A DNA stretch of 64,000 bases from Phaseolus vulgaris. Taxonomy: Eukaryota; Streptophyta; Magnoliopsida; Fabales; Fabaceae. A model generated the notes under the pieces. It was not told the origin of the DNA, made no database searches, and saw only the letters and a program-made list of their open reading frames with translations. Shown here piece by piece: positions 14,270-23,919 of this stretch (position 1 is the stretch's first letter; each line of letters begins with the position of its first letter). The position numbers and the translations under genes were made by a program. The stretch is from positions 777,030-841,029 of the forward strand of contig NC_023749.2 of assembly GCF_000499845.2 (NCBI RefSeq). The letters run 5' to 3'.

Positions 14270-14720
14270 CGATCTCCGAAAACCTAATTGCAGTGAAAAC
14301 ACGAAATTGAAATCACGAATCAGAAATTTCAGAGTGCGGGTGGAGAGCGGTAATAGATCTAGGAATTGTGAATGTTTGGATCTGATCTACGGAATGCGAG
14401 AGTGAGAAGAACCACTCTCTCTTTCTCTCTCCGTTGTGCTTGTTCCTCCTTTTTTCCTCTCTCACCGTTTTTTCTACAAATTTTATTTTGCGTTGTCAAA
14501 ACTCGTTGTTTCAAGTTTATAGATACACTACCTGTGTGACACACTTTGGGCTTTCTAAGGGTGCTCTTGTCTCTAACTTACAACCGTTTATACCAGGTCT
14601 TGGAATGGTGTACGAGAACACGCCGCACTGGATTATTATTTCTTACCACGTACAACAAGAATCTGTGGCATCACCAATTAGGGATTGACACGTGTCGTAT
14701 TTGTGAAGCAATTTATGGTG
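14270..14720 (-). promoter_or_regulatory. SEC31 5' leader and promoter region with a G-box
   Basis: Upstream of the SEC31 ATG, a CT-rich tract (14412-14465 on the plus strand) lies where the leader would be. A perfect palindromic G-box CACGTG sits at 14689-14694 inside TGACACGTGTCG, a context bound by plant bZIP and bHLH factors. Its use is inferred only. GC content drops sharply beyond about 14720, marking the end of the gene-associated sequence. Confidence 0.35.
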
Positions 14721-17405
14721 CATTTTAGCCACTGTGATGAAACTACGTGAGATTGAAATCCTCTAATCCACTCTCATCTTATAATTACTTCTACTCCCTT
14801 CCCTTCTCCTCAATCTTAATTAAATTTATCTTGGTTAAATTAAAAAAACTCATTTTATGTTTTTTTTTATATATTAACTAAAATTTAATATGGTATATTA
14901 AATATCCTTCACTATTACCCTAAAGTTAAGTAGTGTAAAGAAAATGAGTTATTTATATATTCAATAGAATTTTATTATATAAATTATATAAATTTTGTTT
15001 TTTTCTTTTTAATTTTTTGAATAAATTGTATATGTGTATTTTTTTTGTTAAATGATTTGTATATGCTTCTATTACGTAGGTTACGTTTTTCTTATAAATT
15101 TACTTTCAAATTAAAGATAAAATAAAAACTTGAAAAAGTGTTTAGTTTTATTTTAAAATTTTAAAATCAATTTAAATTATTTATTTGGTAAAGAGATTTA
15201 AATAATTTTAAACTAATTACACAACTGAATAAAAAATTATGTAAACAATTTATTCATTTAATTTGGAGTTGAAAATTCTTTTAGAAAAAGGGAGTAAAAT
15301 TTCACTTATTTGTTATTAAATTGAGAAAAAATTTAAAAATTATTAAAATTGGTAAGTTATGTGACAGTGAAATACAACTTCAATTAAAATCTAATTACAC
15401 TTAAAATCGTATCAACATGACTTCAATATATTTAAAATGTGAATCATCTTAGTGAAATTATATTTCAACTAAAATTATATCACTTGACACAATTTATCTA
15501 TTTCGATAATTTATTTATTTTGATAACTTTTAAAAAATTTACTATTTTGATAAGTTAAAATAATTAACTTATGAAACATCTTATAAATTGAGTTGATTTG
15601 AGAATTTCAAATTATGTCATCTTTAATTTATAAATTAATAAATTATAGATATGTTTGAGATAATTAATATAAAATTTATACAATTATTTTTTAAATCAAT
15701 TTTATGAAATTAAATTAGAGTACAAATCTAAATTACAATATTATAATTTTTTAAAATTATTATCGAATTTATTGTATTGTCTTATTAAAGACATGGTTTA
15801 AAGATGTGAAGGGATCTGTTATAAACTGTTTTATTTGCGATAACATTGAAGAATGTAGTTTTTTAGTATTAAACTTTTTTCGAAGTTTAATTTATAAGAT
15901 TACAGTGCTATATTTTATTTCATGTAATGGCTAAGTAAAATCATTAAAATAAATTAAAGAATATTTTTAAATATCAGTATATATGACATTAAATAAATAA
16001 AATTAAGTATTAACAAAAAAAATATAAAATATTTTCAAAAGATAAAATTTAAAAAAGCTTGAGACTGAGTCATAACTACATAAATTTGTTTTGCTGAATA
16101 AATAAAAAGACAAGATTTATAAGCTAAAATAATTAAACAGAAAACTTTCTATATAAAGAAAAGGTTTCAATTAGAATGACAAATACAATTAATTATTATA
16201 TATCATTATTTTTTCTCTCGAAACTAAAAATCAATATTAAAAATATCTCAATTACATAAATATAACGAAAAAATAATTAAAATAAATCCATATTTAAATT
16301 TATCAAATATAATATAAAATTTAAGCTTCATAGGTTAAAAGATACATTTTAGAAAAGCTTGATTGAAAGTCATAAACTACATATGGACAATAAATATGAA
16401 TTATTATATATAATAAATGTATTGCATTTTTTCTTTAATTTTGTCAAACGTTATGAATTGTTTTCATTATTGTATATTTCCGTTATACTTTGAACTGCGT
16501 TAATATTTAGTAATGATTTTATACTGTCAATAAAATATATGTGTTTTAATTTTAATGTAACAGTTAAATGTGCAAAATTTAAATAAATGTGTTTTTAAAT
16601 ATAAATAATAATTAAAATGTCTATTAAGTTAAAAGTAATCATTCAATAACTTTTTATTAGAGGAGTTCTGGGTGAGATCTAATATAGTATGAGATTGAGA
16701 AAAATATTTAGAACCTAGAATTCGAAATATCTGCCTAAAATAATTTAAATTGAGTTACAAAATTACTTATAAATTATCTAATTCAGAAGACATTTTTTGA
16801 ATTATAATATGACTTATGATTCAATTCAAAAGTTATTTTTTAGTTATCAAATAACTTATGCATTATTCAATTTAAAAGTTATTTTTAAGTTATTAAATGA
16901 ATTATGGATTATCTAATCTGAAAGTTATTGTTGAGTTAGAGACTATCAATTCAAAAGTTATTTTTTAATTATTAAATGAATTATTAATTATTCAATTTTT
17001 GAATTATATTTTGGATTACATAATAATCTAATATATATTTTAAAAAAAATCAGATTTCAATTTATTTTCATTTTACCCTTATAGTTTAAGTAATCTAGGA
17101 GTTCTTAATGAATAAAAATAGCAATCAAATATCACTAAACATACCTTGCAACCAAACATTAAAAAAAATGCAAATACTTATCTTTGAGAACCTAAGAAAA
17201 ACCATCAGAAAATTGTCAAAGTGCAAAAGTTGTTGAGGGAGGTGGCATGCGTGATCGAAGAAACAATAGAGAATAAAGAATAAAGGCTAAAGGAAATATA
17301 AGATGTGTAGGATTTTTTAAAAAAATTATTTACTAAAATAAATAATAGTAAAGTATGGGTGTTGGAAGAAGTCAGTGATACAGAAAAAACAGAAATTCAT
17401 TAAAA
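14720..17405. other. AT-rich spacer with a short tandem repeat
   Basis: No coding sequence or RNA gene is supported. The stretch is extremely AT-rich with many homopolymer runs. The only structured part is a degenerate tandem array at about 16745-17020 (listed separately). Confidence 0.6.
16745..17020 (+). repeat. Degenerate minisatellite, unit about 46 bases, four to five units
   Basis: Successive units share a core of ATTCAATT(C/T)AAAAGTTATTTTT followed by AGTTAT(C/T)AAAT(G)AA(C/T)TTAT. Units begin near 16818, 16868, 16910 and 16946, with a partial unit at each end. The third unit is shortened. Units differ from one another by many substitutions, so the array is old. Confidence 0.6.
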
Positions 17406-18249
17406 GGAAGATTTAGGAATGATAATATAATAAACGCGGGTTGATTTTTCTACTCAGTCCCACATAAGAAACAACTTATGTACATTTTTTTTAGAAATTT
17501 AATAAAAATATTTGCTATTTTTTGCTACTAGAGATATTGAATATAAAGAAATTCAATCAAAATATTTACTACTTTTTGCATTACTGCTGAAAAATTAATA
17601 CATTTCTCATACACGGTTACATATTTTTTTTCTCAATTTCAAACTCACAGAAATATGATAGTACATTCCTCATCCATTCCAAACAAAAATTAATAATAAT
17701 AACATTTAATAATCAATAAGTGAGAGATGTAGGTAGATATGTAGATTAATAAGGTTAAATATTTAATTATTTAGTTGTTCAACTGTGTAAATTAATTAAA
17801 GTTAATTATGGTTCAACCAATATGGTCACCGTACAGACTAAATGAATGATATCGTACAAACTAAACGATCATCGTACAAACTAAAATATGATCTTATCCA
17901 CAATAAATAATGATGGTTGGGTAAGTTCAGTTCTATTTAAAACATAAGTGTTCGTAGTTTCGATAAGCAATGATAGCACAAGATAAGTTGTTTTTGGAAA
18001 AACAAAGGGAGAGAAGAGAAAAAATAGTGTGGTCCATTGGGTAAGAAAAAAATCAAACAAAATAAAATATGTAATTCATGAATAACAAGCTGGCTCGAAC
18101 TCCAAACAAGTTAGTTTCGTGCAAAAGTTTTCGAAGAGGAGACCAAGGTCCATTTTACAACTCTTGAAAATGGGAAAATTTAGTAAATAACTTCGCTTTA
18201 AACCTCATTATTCATATTAGGATTTGACATGTCTAAAAATGCCTTTCGT

Positions 18250-18566
18250 TTCTATGTAGGAACTTGAAAGTAAAGAGCCAAGCTTCGGATGACGAACTGA
18301 ATGACAAACTTCATGATATTTGATTGGAATAAGAGACTCTCGAAGAGAAGGTACGCTGAAGAAAATTTTGCTAAAGACTAATAATTAGCGATTCTTTACA
18401 ACAACTTAATAAAGAGAGTGATATAGAAATATTAAAAGCAAACAAATTGTTTTATGAAGCACTTGAGAAGGGTGACATTGAAGCAATGAAAAACAAATGG
18501 GTTAAAAAGGACACTGTATGTTGTGTATTTCCTGGTTCCCTTGGGATATTTGGTTGTTGTCATTAG
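18250..18566 (+). pseudogene. Fragment of a SnoaL/NTF2-like domain gene
   Basis: At 18412-18566 the plus strand reads through to a stop with the pattern ANKLFYEALEKGDIEAM, then KWVKKDTVCCVFPGSLGIFG. Plant SnoaL/NTF2-like proteins (such as those near F-box SKIP8) carry this ANxxFYxAxxxGDxxAMxxxW...CVxPG signature, in my recollection of the family. Upstream sequence (18260-18400) looks like a degraded exon (ELESKEPSFG) with stops. The domain ends abruptly after the first third, so this is a gene piece, not a gene. It sits inside the hAT-like composite, suggesting capture by a transposon. Confidence 0.5.
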
Positions 18567-18678
18567 TTGCTGTCCTATAGCATTTTCTGACCTCAAATTA
18601 TACACGATTTTACGAAAAAATTAGGATAGAGAACATTAAGGTTCATGCTAGAGGAAATATAGGTGTGTTACTTACAAA

Positions 18679-19427
18679 GAATTTTTAATATTACTTAGTA
18701 GACATGTAAAACAATTTGTAAATTGATTTGATTGAACTAGTTAAACCGACATTTCATTTATTTTTGTTGTTTATTGTGTGAGTAAGATAAAATTTTATTT
18801 TGTACGATGATTATTTATCCATTAACTTTTATTTTTAATATTAGTCAGTAGACATGTAAAATAATTTGTAACGAATATAATCAATATACTCTGTTAAATT
18901 GGATTGAACTAGTTAAACCGACATTTCATTTATTTCTGTTGTTTATTGTGTAAGTAAGATAAAATTTGATTTTGTACGATGATTATTTAAACAATATCTC
19001 AAATTTCAAAGTTAGTTGTGCCAAATCTGTTTGTACCCAAACTCCTTATAGTACCTTAGTATTGTTAATTGCAGTTTTTTGGTGTTTCCTCCTCCACACA
19101 AATTTACATGACTTAGTAATAGACAAATGTACTTCTCTCACTAATAATTAACAATTCTTTACAACAACTTAATAAAGATAGTGAGATAGAAATATTAAAA
19201 GCAAACAAACTGTTTTGTGAAGCACTAGAGAAGGGTGACATTGAAGCAATAGGAGTTGTTATTTACCAAGAATTTTTAATATTACTTAGTAGACATGTAA
19301 AACAATTTGTAACAAATATAATCGATATACTCTTTTAAATTGGATTGAACTAGTTAAACCGACATTTCATTTATTTTTGTTGTTTATTGGGTAAGATAAA
19401 ATTTTATTTTGTACGATGATTATTTAT
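18679..19427 (+). repeat. Triplicated 140-160-base repeat
   Basis: Three copies occur at 18679-18817, 18831-18990 and 19270-19427, each running from ATTTTTAATATTA(C/G)T(T/C)AGTAG through GAACTAGTTAAACCGACATT to TTTTGTACGATGATTATT. A fourth partial copy lies near 19455-19510. Copies are highly similar, so the duplication is relatively recent. Related sequence (GATAATCATATTGGTTGAAC) reappears at about 50230 and 60520, and inverted at 17815. Confidence 0.7.
19146..19255 (+). pseudogene. Second, shorter copy of the SnoaL-like fragment
   Basis: This repeats 18381-18490 almost exactly (ACAACTTAATAAAGA, then GCAAACAAACTGTTTTGTGA, then GGGTGACATTGAAGCAAT). Homology stops mid-domain and jumps directly into the third copy of the 140-160-base repeat. 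An internal segment duplication followed by a deletion explains the arrangement. Confidence 0.5.
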
Positions 19428-19499
19428 TTTCTACCGTAATCATTATTATACTCTTTTAAATTGGATTGAACTAGTTAAACAATATCTGAAATTTCAAAG

Positions 19500-19761
19500 T
19501 TAGTTGTGCGTAATGGATGAGGAATGTATTAGCATGACTCAATTATCAAGTAAAAATGTAGAAAGTAGCAAATATTTTAATTAAATTTTTTTACATTTAA
19601 TTTTTCAGTAACAAAAATTAACAAACATTTTTATGAATTTAAAAAAAAAAACAATTGTACGCGAGCTAGTCTGTAGACTCGCGCATCGACTGGTATGTAG
19701 GGCATGACAGAGAAATTAGCTCGCATGCATTACACATTACCAGCGCACATTGTCATACCTA
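19500..19761 (+). repeat. hAT-like end copy (third copy of the family)
   Basis: This shares with 21600-21951 the TGGATGAGGAATGTA block, a TTTTTCAGTAACAA block, a GC-rich subterminal piece (cgcgagctagtctgtagac) and a terminus reading ACATTGTCATACCTAA. It could be the original right end paired with 17414, or a solo end. The flanking 8-mers (ggaagatt and atcctcca) do not support the pairing. Confidence 0.5.
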
Positions 19762-19962
19762 ATCCTCCACACTCCACTCTCTCACGCATGAGACCTCACT
19801 TTTTAATTTTGTTCTCTTCTCTCCCTCCCTGTTTAATGTTTAATGGTTATTTTATTTTTACTTTTTTAGTTAGGTGTTATCCCTCTCAAGCTCTACTTTT
19901 TTTCTTCTGTATATAAAGTGTTTGTGTAGCTTTCAAATATACACAATAATAATACTTTTGTG

Positions 19963-20671
19963 TCAATGTAGTCAAACTCGTAACTCGTACGAGGATCGAG
20001 AAGAAGCTAAAAGATCGTAACTCAAGATTTGTAACTCGAATCGTAAAAGTCACTAATATATGAAAAATAATATTCAATATATAACACAACTGAAAATAAG
20101 TTTCATAAATCCTAAATTGTTCTTACAAAAAACAACTAAGTTAACAAATATCTAACACAAATTAAGTATTAAAGGAAATCTTTCATATTAATTGAAGTAT
20201 AATATAAACCACTGTCTTGGAGAAGAAAAAAATAGTATCGGGGATCGAGATGGAGAATGAGAGAGAAGAGAAAAGGAGAACACGAGAGCAGTGGCGTTCG
20301 CAACTGCTGGCAGTGCAATCACAATCGACAACAATGAAATTTTGCGGTGCAGTGCGTTACTTTGCTCTCTATGGTTTTATTTTTTATTTTTTTAGAGTTT
20401 TTTATTTTTTAGAGTTTCTTATTTGTTACTCTTCACTCATTGGACCGCGCCAGGTTAAAACATTTTAGGGTTTATTTTAGGTCAAACATTTTGTTGCGCT
20501 ACAATACTAGGCGGCTCTGAGATGTCCTCCGAAGCAGATGCAGCGAGCTCCGCGGCGACGTGGTGCGCTCCACTTCGGCGCTGATCCACTGTTCGAGTCA
20601 ACTCGTTTTTTGCGTCAAAATCATTGCATCATGCGTTTTTGCGAGTTTACTCGCGTTTTTAACTACATTGA
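19963..20671. mobile_element. MITE-type element with TCAATGTAGT termini, 709 bases
   Basis: The ends are inverted: TCAATGTAGTCAAACTCGTA on the left and the complement of ACTCGCGTTTTTAACTACATTGA on the right. Flanks are cttttgtg (19955-19962) and cttttgtt (20672-20679), seven of eight identical, consistent with an 8-base target duplication. The interior is unusual: an AT-rich left half and a GC-rich patch at 20515-20590. The 83-codon open frame at 20217-20468 has no recognisable domain. The element is nested in the 17.4-21.95 kb composite. Confidence 0.65.
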
Positions 20672-20679
20672 CTTTTGTT

Positions 20680-21400
20680 TTGATCATATCTTAACTCTCT
20701 AATATGATATTGTGAACCATATTTTTTTTTTCTCTTTCTTTCACTGCTTGGTCCAAGTGGTTGGTTAAGTAAGTGTGAAGGTTCATTTTCAAAGTCAAAG
20801 AGGAAAATCAAGATAAGGTAATAGTGATGATGCATTGCGAAAATTGAAAGAAATGAAAGGAAACCATTAAGATGGCCATGGCCGAATGCTAAATGGAAGA
20901 ACATCACAATAACACAAAGGAAAATCGAATTATAACATGTATAGGAACACAAGAATAAAGTGACGTAATGAAAACGAAGGAAAAAGATAGAAGAAGAAAG
21001 CTTATGGTGTGAATTGAGAAGGGACACACCACTTTGGAGTATGGTTTCCTCCAAGATTAGGACCGCCACTTGAGAGCTCTCAAACCCACTCAAGATAAAA
21101 TCTATTGCTAGAGCAAAACAATCATCACACAATTTGTGTAGAGTTTTTCTTCTTCTAAACATTAGAAATACAAGGAGTAAGACATCCTATTTATAGGAGA
21201 TGGTGCCTTGAAAAACAATAAGTAAGGGTAAAATTGGAAACCTAAAAATGGGACGGCCTTAAGTATTGACTAAGGTCAATGGCACACCCTAGGCCACTTC
21301 TTATATAAATAGGTCAAAAACAAGCTAAAGTGATAAGTACACCTCCCCTGTTATGCTAAAGGAAACTTATTATACTGAAATTACAAATAGAGACACTAAC
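20680..21400. other. Unassigned repeat-like segment
   Basis: No gene is supported. The segment has LTR-like features on the minus strand, with purine-rich blocks and a TATTTATAGGAG motif near 21188 on the plus strand, but no paired copy exists in the window. The 167-codon minus-strand frame at 20659-21162 is rich in Phe, Leu, Ser and His and shows no domain. Confidence 0.35.
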
Positions 21401-21429
21401 TGATCGTGATACTCTGGGACAGGCTAGGT

Positions 21430-21951
21430 GCTAAGGCATTTAACCAAACAACTGAACATTTAACTTTATTAATCTACATACATTCCTCTCACTTATTGAT
21501 TATTAAATATTATTACTATTATTATTTCTGATATGTAATACATTTTTAGAATTATTTTTAGATTATATGTTTATTCTATATTTTCCAAAATGATCTTAAT
21601 TTGCAAATTGGATTGGAGTGGATGCGGAATGTACTAACATGTCTCTTTGTGAGTTTGAAATTTAGGAAGATGATACTGAAAAATAATATGTAGCAATGAT
21701 TGAGGAATTGTACTAACATGCCTCAACTTTTCAGTAACAATACAAAAAGTAACAAACATTTTTTATTGAAATTCTAAAAAAAAAACTGTACACGGGCTGG
21801 CCTACAGACCCGCGGGCTGACCCTTATGCGGGGCGGGACAGAGAAATCAACTCGCTTTCACTACGCGGAACGGACCAATCCGATATGCATTTTATGAACC
21901 AAACATAATATGGGCCTATGCGGGATGAGTCAACCCACATTGCAATCCCTA
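21430..21951 (+). repeat. Right end of the hAT-like composite with GC-rich subterminus
   Basis: After an AT-rich part, 21780-21945 becomes strongly GC-rich (cagacccgcgggctgaccc, then tatgcggggcgggacagag), ending TTGCAATCCCTA. The same order occurs at 60760-61008, and inverted and degraded at 17414-17790. GC-rich subterminal repeats next to a short TAGGGATG-type TIR are typical of plant hAT elements. Confidence 0.6.
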
Positions 21952-22014
21952 AGAAGATCCTATATAATGGGTATTTTACTTCTTAGTCTTTCTTTTATTA
22001 ATAAGGTAATACAT

Positions 22015-23715
22015 AGAAACACAAAGGCACCTTCTTTCTGCACCTCTACAAATTTCTTCCTGCACCCCATCATTTTTTGAGAAGACTGTTTTGCCTCCTT
22101 TAAAAAATGACTTCCAGATTATTCTTTCGAAATAATTCTGGAAAATCTTTTCCATAACACTTTTTATGAATTTCGGATTTATCAATCTGAAAATTAAAAA
22201 AAAAATGTGTTCCAAAATGATTTTATTGTCTTCCATATTTTCTATTCCAAAAATACCCTTTGCTTTTGGAACCTATATTATGGAAACACTTGTAAAGCGG
22301 TAATTTCAGTATTTTTGCATAATTGAGGGGTGCCGGAAGAAATTGACAAACACAAAAGATAAAGAGGCCCAATAATATGCATGATGCCCACAACACTAGT
22401 AAACAAAATGGTTTTTCCTATCTGCACTCCATATTTCGTAATTTTTGAGTGCATCTCATAATTGTTTAAAAATGAACATTTTACTCTTTGCAAAACTTAT
22501 TTTTGATTTAACCATTCTATAAAAATCTTAAAGAATTACCTATTCTATAAAAATCTCAGACTAAGAAGCTTTCTATAATTTATAAAACAAAATTTTCAAA
22601 ATAAACATTTGAAAACATAAATAATAAACCGTAGCTTTAAAAAAAAAATCCCCTTTTCTGTAGCATTATAATCCGTCTTTCTGATTTTGTCTCCATTGGA
22701 ATCTTAATCTTGCTAGGAACCACTTTCAGATTCTCGCAGTTGCAAATCTTTTAAATAACTTTTTTACAACTGGTACGTGAGTGAAGTGAAGACTAATTCT
22801 ATCTCCACCAGATCAATTATGATCGAGATGTTTTGAGTGGAGGTGGTGGTTGTACTGATAATGGTGTAAAGATGTTTTTAGATATTGATGTTTGGAAAGT
22901 ACTTATGGATATAAATATAAATATTTAGTATAAATTTTGAATATTTGTATTTGAAGAGTGAAAAATGGTCTTTTAATCTCGGCTTCCGAAAATTATTGTT
23001 TAATGTCTTGAGAAGATTATAGACTGTGAATCACTTACCTGTAAGTAGATCAAAAAATGTATCATGTGTTGCGAATTATGTAACAAATACGGATATGAGC
23101 ACAGATACGGAATACGTATAATTTTTAAAATGTAGATATGAAAATACGTATAATCTCTAAAATCTCTAAAATGTAGGATATGAAAACACTAATCTATATA
23201 TTATATAATTTTGAATTATATAAATTGAAAATAAATATTTATGTGTAAAAGTATGTTTGAGATTCTTTTGGAAGTATGAAGATATTTTTCATGACGGGTT
23301 CAAAAGAATTTGTCTCTTATTTTTATAATCATAATAAAAATTTATACAATAAATTTAAATTTTTAAAAAATTATTGTATTTATACATTTTAAAATTGTGT
23401 TAGAACCATGCTAGAATTTTTGAAAACTCAACAAATATTTTTTGAATTGAACACTTCACTAATAAGTGTTCTACGAGTGTCAATACATGTGTCCGACACG
23501 GATAAATATATCCAACATGGATACTCCAGGTAAGAGAAGTGTTTGAGAATATTAAGAATATTAAGGACAAAATAGTCAATTTCTTACATGTGTCTGTCCA
23601 GTGAATCGTGAAGGAATGAATTCTGGATAAGGATCTGTACCTACACCAGAAGAGAAGGCCCACAATCAAAGGCCCACACACAAAAGGGGAAGAAGTGAAA
23701 GTTCACACTTTCTGA

Positions 23716-23720
<5 letters not shown>
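22015..23720. other. Spacer upstream of the methyltransferase gene, repeat-rich
   Basis: No gene is supported. 22025-22070 and 22325-22345 carry GGGGTGC(A/C)GGAAGAAAT-type blocks in opposite orientation, the limits of a small repeat; a related block lies at 28790-28830. 23085-23515 holds a dispersed repeat described separately. A dinucleotide run (AT)n of about 15 units occupies 23721-23752, some 170 bases before the start codon. Confidence 0.5.
23085..23515 (-). repeat. Dispersed repeat with (c)ggacac-type ends, minus orientation
   Basis: Read on the minus strand, this segment matches 28105-28510 and 34225-34612. Shared landmarks are GTGTCGGACAC at one end, AATTTATTGTATAAATTTTTA, TATGATTATAAAAATA, and a CGTAT/CGTGT-rich other end. 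The copies are diverged. The class is not certain; the length of about 400 bases and the lack of coding sequence fit a non-autonomous DNA element. Confidence 0.5.

Positions 23721-23752
<32 letters not shown>
23721..23752 (+). repeat. AT dinucleotide microsatellite
   Basis: About 15 uninterrupted AT units, 170 bases upstream of the methyltransferase ATG. Similar runs are at 36069-36088 (SCPL intron 1) and 50347-50370. Confidence 0.9.
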
Positions 23753-23754
<2 letters not shown>

Positions 23755-23919
23755 AGTTTAAAAAAAATAAAAAAAAAATAAAATCTGGTTTTGTCGCCGC
23801 CGTGTTCCACTCCCACCACAGAGTCTCACGCACCAACCAACCACCGTAACCGATTTCTCCGTCACTCATTCACTCATTCACTCACTCACTGTTTGACTGC
23901 AGTAAGATAAGATAGGAAG

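Larger units (their letters stand above)
17414..21951. mobile_element. Probable non-autonomous hAT-like element, about 4.5 kb, composite
   Basis: The left end (17414-17790) is an inverted copy of the right end (about 21430-21951). Both share TTAATAATCAATAAGTGAGAG-type blocks, CAAACTCACA, a GTACATTCC(T/G)CATCCA block, and a GC-rich subterminal region. The outer ends read TAGGAATGATAAT on the left and AATCCCTA on the right, resembling the (C/T)AGGGATG terminus of Ac/hAT elements. Flanking 8-mers are ggaagatt (left) and agaagatc (right), six of eight identical, which fits a decayed 8-base target duplication. No transposase is visible. Inside are a further end-like copy (19500-19761), SnoaL-like gene fragments, a triplicated repeat and a nested MITE. 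The element limits are inferred; the inverted repeat itself is directly visible. Confidence 0.5.

Noticed and set aside
17414..19761. Smaller hAT-like element ending at 19761
   Set aside because: Ends are inverted but flanking 8-mers (ggaagatt and atcctcca) disagree, and similarity to the 21430-21951 end is longer.
20217..20468. 83-codon frame inside the MITE
   Set aside because: Ends in a Phe/Tyr-rich run from T-rich DNA and shows no recognisable domain.
20659..21162. 167-codon minus-strand open frame
   Set aside because: Composition (Phe, Leu, His, Ser runs) looks like translated repeat; no domain; overlaps the MITE end.
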